Assembly (NCBI GenBank): GCA_025093555.1
Contig: JAIWNF010000048.1
Location: 186,001 to 250,000, forward strand
DNA: 64,000 nucleotides
Source of the DNA: Circinella umbellata
Taxonomy: Eukaryota > Mucoromycota > Mucoromycetes > Mucorales > Lichtheimiaceae
Reading direction: 5' to 3'
The notes beneath the pieces are model-generated. The model saw only the letters and a list, made by a program, of their open reading frames with translations. It was not told the origin of the DNA and made no database searches. A program made the translations under genes and the position numbers. Of this stretch, positions 1 to 11,157 are shown piece after piece (the first letter of the stretch is position 1; each line of letters starts with the position of its first letter).

Positions 1-320
1 TAGCAATAAAATAGTTATAATAGTTAGATAAAGTATATAATAATTAATAATATCAATAATAAAAATTGATATTGAAGTTTATAATATAGTGATAAAATTA
101 TATATGTGTGCGTGGAAGGTAGTCCCGCAGTTTTGTTGCGACAAGTAAAAAGTTTCATGCAAAAAAAAGTCAGGTCAGGTGAACATTTCCCACAAAAAAA
201 TAAATATAATTTAGAACTTCTTCCCACATTCTTTTTTTTTATCTCTTTCTTTCACTTCTTTTTGATGCATTTTATTTTCTATTATTAAAAATATAAGCAT
301 ATCAGTTTATTATTATTATC
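1..320. other. Window edge / 5' flank of PSP1-like gene
   Basis: A+T-rich flank with T-runs near 230-260 and no convincing coding frame. It presumably holds the promoter and leader of the gene starting at 321. Confidence 0.5.
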
Positions 321-1872
321 ATGGCTGCTTTACTTCCATCTTATATTTTATCTGATACGGGATCTGAATCATCTTTAACAAGCTCCCCAACCACCCCTGT
401 TGCTGAATCTTGGCTTGACAAGCCTACCATTGATCTTGATTTTATTGATTTAGATGATAATATTATTACAAAAACACCTACGTCTGTCACAAAAAACGCC
501 AGAACAACAGCTGAAAAAACAGCTACTATCGAAACCAATAGCAATAAAATGCCACTATTGCCTTCATTACTTTCATCCAAAGCAACACCTTTACCATTAC
601 CTCATTCTCCATGGTCAATGACATCCTCTTATCCTCCTAGTGCTTTTTGGTCTTCTACTATTTGGAATAATAGTATTGCTTCACCGACATCACCCACTTT
701 ACAACATCAACCAAGACGTCAAAGCATGATACATTATGAAAATAATAATAATAATTATAGATCGGGTCAAAGAAGACAGTCGGACTTTATGGGGGACGGA
801 CCACGCCGATTTTCAACCACTTCATCATCGCCCGACAAAAAAATCTGGAGAACAGATGATTTTCTTTCAGAGCAACAAACACCACCACTTTCGTAAGTTA
901 TTAATTAATCATCCGATTATTATTTTCTTATTATGTATAGTATGTTACTAATAATAATAATAAATGATTTGTACTATTAATTTGTTAGTCGAGTTCCTCT
1001 TACTTGCACTAATGGAACCAATAATAGTATTACAGCCCAAAATGAATTAAGTCCTGAATTGTTACAACATATTGATGATTATTTTAGTCCAACAGGAACG
1101 ATTGGTGTTACTGCTCGTTCATGTCCTTCCCCCTCTCCGCCACTCTCTTCATCATTTTCAACAACACGAACAATCAATTCAACATCAACATTTCCCCCTA
1201 CTTTAATTACGACAAATAATAACAATTTAACTTCTTCTTCTGCTACTATTGGTGGTGATGATACACTTAGCATGGGCAAAGGAATACCTCTACACCAACT
1301 TGCACCCACAACAAAATTATTCATGGTGGAATTAACACATGGTACTAAACCTGAAGTGTTTTATATAAATAATATTGAAGAAGAAAATGAAATGGTACAA
1401 ATGGATGATTTGGTGATTGTTGAAGCGGATCGTGGACATGATTTGGGTAAAATCATTTCATCTGATATGTCAATGGATGATTTCTCATCAGATTTGGTAG
1501 TACGTCGTCTCTATCGACTTGCAACGGAAGCAGAAATTGCTACTTTACCTTCAAAGACACACGATGAAGCCAAAGCGTTATTAGTATGCCAATCCAAAAT
1601 TAAAGAAAAGGGTTTACCTATGCAAGTGATTAGTGCTGAATATCAATGGTAAAAATTTCACCCTTTTCTTTTTATCGCATACTAATCAATGAATTAAAAA
1701 AAAAAGAAGTTACTAACTAGAGCAACTATTATTATCATTATTCAGGGATCGTCGCAAATTAACTTTTCATTTTATAGCAGAAGAAAGAGTAGATTTTAGA
1801 GAACTTGTAAGAGAATTATTCAAATTATATAAAACACGTATTTGGATGTGTGCTGCAAAACATCCTTACTGA
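321..1872 (+). CDS. PSP1 C-terminal-domain protein
   Basis: Three exons (321-892, 989-1648, 1746-1872) give 452 aa; donors are GTAAGT and GTAAAA. The N-terminal two thirds is S/T/P/N-rich and looks disordered. From about residue 300 it matches the PSP1 C-terminal domain: it contains [15 protein letters not shown], then [10 protein letters not shown] joined across intron 2 to DRRKLTFHF, then [12 protein letters not shown] and KTRIWM. Yeast PSP1 was found as a high-copy suppressor of DNA polymerase alpha mutations, and the bacterial relative RicT/YaaT acts in RNA processing; the molecular role of the fungal proteins is poorly defined. The split of this conserved block across intron 2 confirms the third exon. 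The next gene downstream is Sua5 in the same direction. The family call is secure; the function is not. Confidence 0.9.
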
Positions 1873-2198
1873 AGAAAAATTATTGGTCTCTTTTGACTTT
1901 ATTATTTTTTAAGTTTATGCGTTTTCTTTTTTTTTTTTTTGTCGTTTACTTTGTTTATTTGTTTGTTCGTTGTAGTGACCAAGTACATAAATCATAACCT
2001 TCTAATAATATTATACATTATTATAAAGGAACTCCCCCATTTTACTACCAAAAAAAAAAAAAAAAATTCAAAGCCACCTCACATAAAATTTGGGGGAGGA
2101 AAAAAGAATGATATTGAGACACACACAGTGTGTAATAGAGAGGGAATTGCACCGAAATTTGTGAGTCAGTGTGATAGCGTGTGTGTATTTTTTTTTTC
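1873..2198. other. Spacer between PSP1-like gene and SUA5
   Basis: T-runs and A-runs surround the 3' end of the upstream gene and the leader of SUA5. An open frame continues upstream of the first SUA5 ATG, but it has no ATG and no protein-like composition. Confidence 0.5.
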
Positions 2199-3530
2199 AT
2201 GCGACCTCTTTTTACTACTCTTTTTTATCAACAACGACTACGACGATCTTTCATTAGAAATCATTACTTGTACTCTTTTTATTATACCCCAAAACCGACA
2301 ATCAGTACAACAATGACATTTCATACCAAAATTCTACCTGTCAATCCTTCTCATTTTCATTTTGACCAACAAACAAACGATGAATTTGCACCACAAAACG
2401 CTAAACCTGTCATTACCGATCCACAAGATCAAGCAGCGATCAAAGAAGCTGTTGATCAACTTTCTTCCGGTGAAACTGTAGGTATTCCAACAGAAACGGT
2501 TTATGGTCTTGCAGCTAACGCTCTTGACGCCAATGCCGTTGCCAAAATCTTTGCAGCCAAAAATCGTCCTCAAGACAATCCACTTATCGTTCATGTCTCT
2601 TCGTTGGCCATGTTGAAACGCATTTTACCCAACAATACTATTCCTTCTATTTATGAACCTATTATTAAACAACATTGGCCAGGTCCTTTAACGATTATTT
2701 TACCTACCAATACAGATATTATTCCAACATCTATTACATGTGGTCAACCTACTGTAGCTGTTCGATTTCCTTCTCATCCTGTTGCACGAGCTTTAATTGA
2801 TGCCTGTGGTTTTCCATTGGCTGCTCCTTCAGCGAATTCATCCGGTAAACCTTCGACAACGTTGGCAAGTCATGTTTATGATGATTTAAATGGTCGTATT
2901 CCATTAATTTTGGATGGTGGAGCATGTAATGTGGGTGTAGAAAGTACAGTATTGGATGGACTCCGGCGACCACCAGCTATTTTAAGACCTGGTGGTATTA
3001 CGTATGAGTCATTACACGGCTTAGAAGGAATGGAAGGATTACAAGTATATCGAAAACATTTTGTGGATCGTGAACTGGAACAAGCACCAACAACACCTGG
3101 AATGAAATATCGTCATTATTCACCTGAAGCAACAGTGATCTTGGTAGATAATGCATCTGATCCTCAGATTTTTGAACAACAATGGCAATTAGAATTGAAA
3201 AAACAAGAAAAACCAGTGCATCGATTGGGATTATTAGTCACTTCTTCAAAATCAACAATAACGAATGGATCATCTGCTGCTGCGGCAACAACAAGAAAGG
3301 AGGAGGAGAATGAAAAACATTATTATTATCAAGGAGTTGAATGTATTCCTGTATTTATGGGTCGAAGTGAACATCCGGATGAAGTAGCTCGTGGTGTATT
3401 TAAAGGATTACGATATCTTGATACACAAAATGTAGATTTAATTTTTGTACAAGGTATACCTGAAACAGAAGAAGGTATGGCTGTCATGAATCGATTACGT
3501 AAAGCAGCTTCAAAGGTTATAGAATTGTAA
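2199..3530 (+). CDS. SUA5: Threonylcarbamoyl-AMP synthase (Sua5/YrdC family)
   Basis: Intronless. It makes threonylcarbamoyl-AMP from threonine, bicarbonate and ATP, the first step of t6A37 tRNA modification. The YrdC domain carries GIPTETVYGLAANALD, KNRPQDNPLIVHV and APSANSSGKPS; a C-terminal Sua5 domain follows (TPGMKYRHYSPEA linker, then a Rossmann-like end). There are two in-frame ATGs: 2199 gives 443 aa and 2313 gives 405 aa. The extra 38 residues begin MRPLFTTLFYQQRLRRSF, are rich in R, F, Y and T with no acidic residues, and look like a mitochondrial presequence. The second ATG has A at -3 (ACAACAATG) and the first a weak context (TTTTCATGC), so leaky scanning could give mitochondrial and cytosolic forms, as known for yeast Sua5. 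Dual targeting here is inference. Confidence 0.95.
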   Translation: MRPLFTTLFYQQRLRRSFIRNHYLYSFYYTPKPTISTTMTFHTKILPVNPSHFHFDQQTNDEFAPQNAKPVITDPQDQAAIKEAVDQLSSGETVGIPTETVYGLAANALDANAVAKIFAAKNRPQDNPLIVHVSSLAMLKRILPNNTIPSIYEPIIKQHWPGPLTIILPTNTDIIPTSITCGQPTVAVRFPSHPVARALIDACGFPLAAPSANSSGKPSTTLASHVYDDLNGRIPLILDGGACNVGVESTVLDGLRRPPAILRPGGITYESLHGLEGMEGLQVYRKHFVDRELEQAPTTPGMKYRHYSPEATVILVDNASDPQIFEQQWQLELKKQEKPVHRLGLLVTSSKSTITNGSSAAAATTRKEEENEKHYYYQGVECIPVFMGRSEHPDEVARGVFKGLRYLDTQNVDLIFVQGIPETEEGMAVMNRLRKAASKVIEL

Positions 3531-3825
3531 ATAAAAAAAAACCTTATTCTTCAACGTCAATCCCCCCCCTCTCTCTTCTCTCTATCTATTTTTCTTTTTT
3601 CTTTGTAAACTTTGTATCATAATTTCGTTTCTTCTTTATCTTTTTTTTTCTTTCAATCTCAAATACACTTACACTATACTATATACTTTATTATTATTCT
3701 TATTATTCTTATCCTTTTTTTTCTATTCATCAACAAAACATTGTGTTTTTATTATTAGCATATCACTCCTTATTTATAGAAAAGAAAATGCATCATTATA
3801 TAGAGTATTAAAGAGCTGTTATCAA

Positions 3826-5309
3826 TTAAAATTCAATAACAAGTTTGCCTTGCTGATGACCATTACTAATATACAGAGAGGAATATATATATATTAGTAT
3901 CTTTCACCAACTGATTAATGTTAGGATGGAGTAATAAACTAGCTATGTATACTAAAAGAAACTTACGCCATATAATCAATAGCCTCATCTACCGTTTCTT
4001 CTGATAATCCTTTCCAAACCTTAGAAACTAAGGGTTTAATTTTATGTTTATCAACAAAGGCAACCATTTCATGGAATTCACGTCTTGAACCCATAGTAGA
4101 TCCACGTAAATCATAGTTTCCAAAGACATGAATCATAGTAAATACAATACCGCCCTTATCTGTGGATGTCATGGAATTACCGCTCTTATCTGATGTTTGT
4201 CCATAATTTACCATACGCGCACCATTAGCTAATACTTTGGGCAGTTGTGCATAAATTTTACCACCAGCACCATCTACAACAGCCTGAATTTTCTCGCCAT
4301 TTAATTGCTTTTTTAAATCATCGATACAGTTGGCTATATATAGATATATATAAAAAACACTGTTAACTCCACACAAACATTCTACGACACATATTTTTTT
4401 TTGTAATGGATACTAATAATAACAAAAGAAAGAAAAAAAACTTACGATCTTTATAATTGACACCACCCTTGGCACCCAACTTTTTAGCAAATTCAATTTT
4501 TTCAGCACTGGATGAAGTGACCCAAACATTGATACCTTCAGCAACGGCAAATTGAAGTGCATAAACAGCAACACCACCACCAATGCCAGTAATGAGAACA
4601 TGGTCTCCTTTTTTAGCACATCCCTTATCAAAAAGAGCACGATAGGCAGTTAAGCCAGCTAGAGGCAGTGCTGCTGCTTCAGCAGTAGATAAATGTTCTG
4701 GGCAAGGCGCTAAATCGGCTTCTTCAACTACAACTTCACTTGCAAATGTACCAATAGCAGGAAGTAAACCTAAAATATAATAGTCATCTTCTGGGCCACG
4801 AGGATCCTTATCCCATCCAATACCTAAATTATCATAAAACAAAAACAAAAACCTTTAGAACAATAATAGCGAAAAAAAAAGAGAATGATGATGATGATGC
4901 GATATAGATACCTGGACAGATCAGGACACGTTGACCATTATTTTTACCCTTTTTGACAACCCCCACGCCATCGGAACCTAAAACGGAACCGGGAGTAATA
5001 GGTAGTGGATAAAATCCTTGTAAAATCCATACATCGCTGCATAATAATTTTAATCAGAAGAGAATATTAATATATATGAAGTGCATATGATTCAATCAAT
5101 ACTATTATTTCATGAATAAATGATTATTTAAACAAGATTGATATTTATCTAATATATATAACCTACCGATGATTGAAAGAAACACCTTGGATTTCTACAA
5201 GAGCTTCATGGTCTTTAGGTTGATCCACTGATTTATCAATCAGTTCGAAGCCATATTGAGTATCTTTGAACTTTGGACGAGGTGTCTTATTTAAAACAAT
5301 AGCAACCAT
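3826..5309 (-). CDS. MDR-superfamily (quinone oxidoreductase / zinc-type ADH-like) dehydrogenase
   Basis: Five exons on the minus strand (5167-5309, 4912-5036, 4446-4823, 3967-4333, 3826-3865) give 350 aa. The N-terminal GroES-like domain contains SFNHRDVWILQGFYPL and SVLGSDGVGVV. The Rossmann NAD(P)H site includes ITGIGGGVAVYALQFA, and the protein ends DEAIDYMANGHQQGKLVIEF across the last intron. It resembles uncharacterised fungal zinc-type ADH-like proteins; the classical catalytic zinc ligands are not obvious, so a quinone-oxidoreductase-like, zinc-independent enzyme is likely. The substrate is unknown. It converges on SUA5, with 295 bp between the stop codons. The final 40-nt exon is easily missed: the preceding exon runs into an apparent stop that lies inside a GTAAGT donor. 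Confidence 0.92.
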
Positions 5310-6065
5310 TGTTTATAAACTAAATAACTAATATGTATTAAACGTGAAAAAAAAAGAGAAAGAGCTAGGGAATAAAAAAAAATCGATTTTTTTTTTTACA
5401 TTTAAAAAAGTTTGCTAATAGATAACCATCATGATAACCCATGTATAGAAAATATGAAACAATATAAAAAAAATATATAGTATTTAATAATGAAATATTT
5501 TTAATAAGTTGCTATATAAATATAAATAAAAGAATAAGAGTTACTAGGAACTTTGGATAATAAAAAAAGTTGAAAAGATATCAGATTATTTGTCTGTAAA
5601 GGTTAAAGGAAAAACGTTAATTTTTTTTAAAGAAAAGTAAGAGATAATATTACGGAATAGCAAATAAGGTATAATTAAAAAAAAAAGAGAGAGAGGATAA
5701 GGAATAAAAGGTTTTATATATCTTTGCAACAAAACTTGAATGCAATAATCAAGAGTATTTTTTTTGGGGGGGGGGTAAAATAAAAATAATAATAATAGTA
5801 GTAGTAATAATAATAAATGTAAGAGATATGTATAAGATAGTAAAAATGTTGTAAGTGGGATTTGTTAAAGTGAAGTTGTATATAATATATAAATATATAG
5901 AATATGTATATGAAAAAAAGTGGATATAAAAATGAAAAGAGAAATAATGGGTGTGTATACAAATGTTGTGGGATGTATGTAAGGTTGTATATATGGGGTT
6001 GGAAAAAAAAAGAATACAAGGGAAAGCGGATAAAAATTGTAAGTGTGAATAGATGAATTGAGTGT
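5310..6065. other. Intergenic spacer with promoter of the oxidoreductase gene
   Basis: Very A+T-rich with homopolymer runs, including a G-run near 5767-5775. It should hold the oxidoreductase promoter and the 3' UTR of the next minus-strand gene. No coding signal is seen. Confidence 0.5.
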
Positions 6066-7906
6066 TTATACCATATTATCCCCATTAATATTAGAAAGTT
6101 TACGTGATTTTCGATAAGATGGATGATAAAACGGTGGAACTAATGGTGGTCTACGCCGTATTGAAATCAATGATTCCGCACATAAGAAAAGTACTTGCCA
6201 AATCCGAACAAAGTAAAGCAAAAATCCAAAGAAAGTTGCTTTATTACTAGCCAATTCTTCTGCCAGTTCAAATGCTTCCAAGGCTGCATTCGCTAATCGA
6301 TCCGATGAACGTAAAAGTGGGAATTGAAGTAATTTTTCAGTCAGATCATTTCTCCTAGTATTCCTGTTACTGTCGAGACTGTTATCTTGAAATTGTAGTT
6401 GTTGATGATGAAGACTTCTTTCTGCAATAGTACTGCCATAGGATCCATTTATGGTTGCTGTTGTTGATGGTAAAGGAAGAGATGTAGCTGCAGTAGTTGT
6501 GGTAGTAGATGAAGGTAATGGTGGTATAAGAGGTGGTGGTGGAATCATATCAGCAAGTGATTGATATGACAAGACATTATCACATCTTTCTACATCTTGA
6601 ATAGAAAGATCTTTCTCGATACTGCTGATGTATTCTTCTGCATTTATTCGTATGATTTCTTTACCCTTTTCACTTTGGGTCACTTCATTATTACTATTGT
6701 TGTTACACGATACTTTAATTGATGATGGCTGTTCACCTAATGTTTGATCCTCATTTTCTTCAACTTTTTCTTTTTGTTCTTCTACTGTTTCTGATTCTAT
6801 CACATTGTGTCCTTGCTCCTTTTGTTGATTTTCATGTATCATTTCATCGTCACAATTATTCCTGTTGTTAGTTATAATATCGTTGTTATGTTCGTTACTA
6901 TCATCATTGTTGACATTCATATTATTATGGATTTCGTCTTCATCGTCATCATCACCATGATCCATAACGGTTGATGGAGGAGGTAGAGGCAAATTACCAG
7001 TACGATACCAATTTACCCAATCAATCTAAAAGAAAAAAAACAATATTAGAATTGCTAACACATAGTATGACTTCAAATTCAAAAAAAATAAATATATTTT
7101 ACTTGATGATTATGAAGATCAGGGGCTGTCGGAGCTACCATATTATGGTCCACGACATCCTCTTCTTCATCTTCTTCGTCTTCTTCATCCGTAATGGTAG
7201 GTTGTTGTCTCATCCAAGCATTTTCATCCATAATTTCAGGAGCAGGAGCTGTCATAACCATCACACCATCATCTCCCATTCCTAAAGGCTGTTGTTCTTC
7301 CCAATCAAATTCCATCTCTTGGGGTACCAATTGTGGTGTGAACATAAAATCATCCCCTGATAAAAATACCATGGAGTGTGCATTAGGAATTCCCAATAAG
7401 ATTTGTTGTGATTTAGAATACATGCTATGTAAATGCCAACTTTCTAAAAAAGTTCGACGATGATACCCTTGTCTGGCAAACTTTTGCATCGTTGCATAAA
7501 ATATACGAGTCGCAGTTTCATATGTAGGATCCACAGTCATATTATATTCATGGTTATTTAGCATCAAATCTTCAGTATTTTCTTCTTCGCCTAAACCTGG
7601 CTCCATAAGTGGAGGTGGTAATCGAGGTGGGGGTGGAGGAAGTGATAATTGATCATGGTCATTTTGTTGTTGTTGCTGTTCGTAATGTTGGCCATTGTCT
7701 CTTTGGAGAAAAAAAAAGTTATCTTCTGTCGCTGTATTAAAATATCCACTGTCATGGTGATTGAGTTGTTCTTCTTGTTGAGGAGATAGCGGTTGCTGTG
7801 GTGATGAACTATGATGGTGATTATGGTGGTGGTGATGTTCGTCGGTTAAAGACCATTCGGGAATTCCTGTTGATTCAGGGATGGGAGTAGTAGGAACATG
7901 CAGCAT
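6066..7906 (-). CDS. Hypothetical low-complexity protein with C-terminal hydrophobic segment
   Basis: Two exons (7103-7906 and 6066-7025) join in phase 0 at HNHQ/IDWVNWYRTG and give 587 aa from the ATG at 7906. I do not recognise it. The N-terminus has His, Gln and Pro runs (HHHHHNHHH, PPPPPRLPPP). A more ordered block contains TATRIFYATMQKFARQGYHR and SWHLHSMYSKSQQILLGIPN. A D/E-rich tract (DEEDEEDEEEDVVDH) precedes the intron. The C-terminal 90 residues look structured: LANAALEAFELAEELASNKA, then a hydrophobic stretch FFGFLLYFVRIWQVLFLC, then a basic tail. Long open frames, a clean phase-0 intron and ordered blocks argue that it is real. It may be a tail-anchored or membrane-peripheral protein, but that is a guess. 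Confidence 0.8.
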
Positions 7907-10900
7907 ATACAACAAATTTCTTTTATTATTATTTTTATAAAAGAAGAAAAAAAAAAGAAGAAAAAAGAAGAAGAAATGTAGTTCCTATGTAGTTTGTATT
8001 TGTAAGAGAGAGAAAGAGAGAAAAGAAGACCAAAAAAAAAAGGGAAAAAAACACACACACACAATACAGAGAGAAAAAGGGAAATGTAACTTTCTGTGTG
8101 TTGTATGTCGTGGCTGGAGTGGCAAAAGAAATGGGGGGGGGAAGAAGGAAAGCTATGACGATTTTTATATATCCATAGTTTTTTTTTCTTCCTTTCTTTT
8201 TTGTCTGTCTTACATATACTTTTTTTCAATTACTCCTTCCCCCAAAAAGAAAAAATATAAGCTGATGATACAAGAAAAATAGTATAAAAGATTTTCTTTA
8301 CAATTGTAGCTCAATAATACTTATTTTTGCCCGCGCCCGCCCTTTTTTGTTGTATATTATATATCATCATCATACACCCCTTCTTTTTTCTATTTAGTGA
8401 GGTCTCCTTTTTTTTTTTGCTTTTGTGAAACTCTATTCTACTTGTTTCAAAAAGTCACTTATTATTTTTTGAAAAAAAAAAAATCATTTGTATGACATAC
8501 TTCATTTATTTCTTTGTGAGTAATTCGATTGTGTTTTAAAAAAGCTTGTTCCGTCAAGCATAGTGATTAATATATCTCCTATATTTTTCACACACACACA
8601 CACATAAAATCATATATATAATCATGTTTTAAATGTAGTGCACAAAATAGTATTTACCCCAAGATATGTTTGTTCCTGAAAAGTAAAATAATAATGATAC
8701 GTAATAATAATAATAATAAACTAATAAGACTTCATTAATAACATATTATGAAGAAAATTCCCGTCGTTATCATAGCACTTATTATCATATTTGTATATAA
8801 CACCCTCCTTCTTCCTCCCCCCCCAAAAAAAAAAGTTAAAGGGTTTTTAGTCTACTATAATAAATAGTAACAACATTTCGAGTTCAATATAAAAATGTGT
8901 TTTTTTTTTGTTTTTGCAAGACCCAGATTAACCTGAAATGAACAGGCTTTAATAGGTGTAACATCTTTCATCGGGTTAATAATAACAACAGCATAGCTGA
9001 ATTGTTGTATCACGGAATTCTGATTTATTTTATGCCCGCGTGATGTTATCATGAAAAGAATAACCGTCCCCAGAGTATCATGCTTCATTTTAAAGAGATG
9101 TAATCTCGTTTTGGTAGTAGCAAAAAGTAGTAGGTATATGCTTTGTATACTATAACTAAATATATCAAAAAGAGATTTCACGCTTTTTCTCTCTCAGAAT
9201 AATATATATTGAAAATAAAACTCAATCGTATGATAGATATAATAAGATATAGAACATAATAATTCAATATACGTACGTACACGATGATAATTTAATATCG
9301 ACAACCAAGAGAGCTGTTCTCAGGCCTCGCTCATCACTCTTCTGAAATTAATCATTGTAAAGAAAAAAGAAAATTATTGATGTATCAAAAGATCAGCTTC
9401 AAACTTTGTCATTGTTATTATCGTATCAATTTAATTTCTTTTGTTCGTCCCATTATGTCAGTTATATATTGAAAATAATAACATTCATCTAAAATAAGAA
9501 GTTAAAAAATAAGATTAGGTACGTTGGTCGCTTTCTAAAAGTGATTTAAAAACATCGTCCGTGTGTTCATGCTATTAATTTATCATTTTTACTCACACAA
9601 AAAACACAACACTTTTCTAATTTTTGGGGTGTCTAAAATTATTTCCATAGTTCATACGTAAAATGATAAGTCCATTTTATCTACACACCATCAATTTACA
9701 ACATCTGCACCCGAGTTCTCGACAAGAACAAAATAATTGCTATATACGTAATATAAAATATTTATATATACAATAATAGTATTATCAGTTTCCTTAAATG
9801 TCTTGTCTCTTTTTCCTTTTTATAAGAAAGTTAAATTGAATAGAAACAAGCTTGTTTCAAAGTCATTTTGTAAGACAAGTTTATAAGGGTTTTTTTTTTC
9901 ATCCTGTACAACAAAAATACTATAATATTTGATGTGTTACCATTATGTAACAGATAACATTGTACATTCCTATTAATACACAAAGATATATGAGTGTATA
10001 TCTTATTTCCTACTAAATAACTATATTATAATGTTAAGCTATTTTTTAATTATATTTATTTTCGCACATTATTTAATATCAAGAATAATAATAATAATAA
10101 ATAAATTGTCCAATCTTTCATGTATTACAAAGTCAACACAACGTTCTCAAATCATGAGAACCGTTTTGTATGTATGAATTGAATAGTTGTTATTAATTGG
10201 CGAAAAAACTCTATTGTTATGGTACGTACAACAATAACAAATATTTTTTTGCTTTTGTTTTGGTCACAATACATGAAAAGAAAACTTCTAAATTTTCCTT
10301 CAATGTTGTATCTACTAATAATGTTAATAATGCCAATGATATAAAGTTTATTTATTTATATCTAGTTTTCTATATATAAACTAAGCATTTACTATTATCG
10401 TTTAAATTTCATGTCACAAATCTACACTTTGCTACTACAACTACTATTAATAAACAGTTTAATACTGGTAAGTATCGTTCCTTTTATTTTCAATTTTGTT
10501 ACTTAAACAGAATTTAATTTACTGTTGTTTTCGAAAACATTTACGTACTGAAAATTTAAAAGTTAATATTGATATTTAATCTTCCCAATATTGTTACACG
10601 GGTAGTTAGTAATAACAATAATAATATATAGTAAGTATTCATAGTTACTTTATTAGCTATATATTGTGAGTGTTAATGACATTTTTTTTTATATTAAAAA
10701 CAAAAAATAATTTTTAGTTTTGATACATATTAATACAGTTAAAATTATATTCATCATTACTGGAATATCATAATATACTAATGATAAACTATTCATTATT
10801 ATGCTTGTTTATCAAAAGAACAGTAAATATATTAAAAGTATATATAAATAGGAGCCCTCATATAAAACTTACTATTTAGGATGATAACAACTAACTCTTT

Positions 10901-11157
10901 TAAAAGGCCATAAAAAAAATATGTGAGCGCCACTATTCCACGCGACTTATTGAAAGACTAAAACTCAGCTTCCTCACTGCGGTTTTGAAAAAAATAAAAA
11001 AAACGCGGTAGTTTCATCCAACTGCGTTTTAGTTGAGTAACTTGCAACAAAGCAAAAGCATTATTTTCTCCTTTCTTTGTTTTTTTTTTTTCTCTTCTTG
11101 ATATTCAAGGCATATTCAGAAAAAAAAAAGGCTATTAAATAAACATATACTTCATTA
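7907..11157. other. Long A+T-rich intergenic region
   Basis: About 3.2 kb with no convincing gene. It has CA-repeats near 8049-8061 and 8590-8604, a polypyrimidine-rich 8160-8440 (leader side of the minus-strand gene), and TAA-repeats near 8705 and 10085. One minus-strand frame (8855-9181) looks mildly protein-like in the middle but has no splice or domain support. The last 250 bp carry GC-containing motifs just before the nucleoporin gene. Confidence 0.5.

Noticed and set aside
8855..9181. Minus-strand 108-codon frame
   Set aside because: Its middle (MKHDTLGTVILFMITSRGHK) looks faintly protein-like, but the ends are low-complexity, with no splice sites, domain or neighbouring exons.
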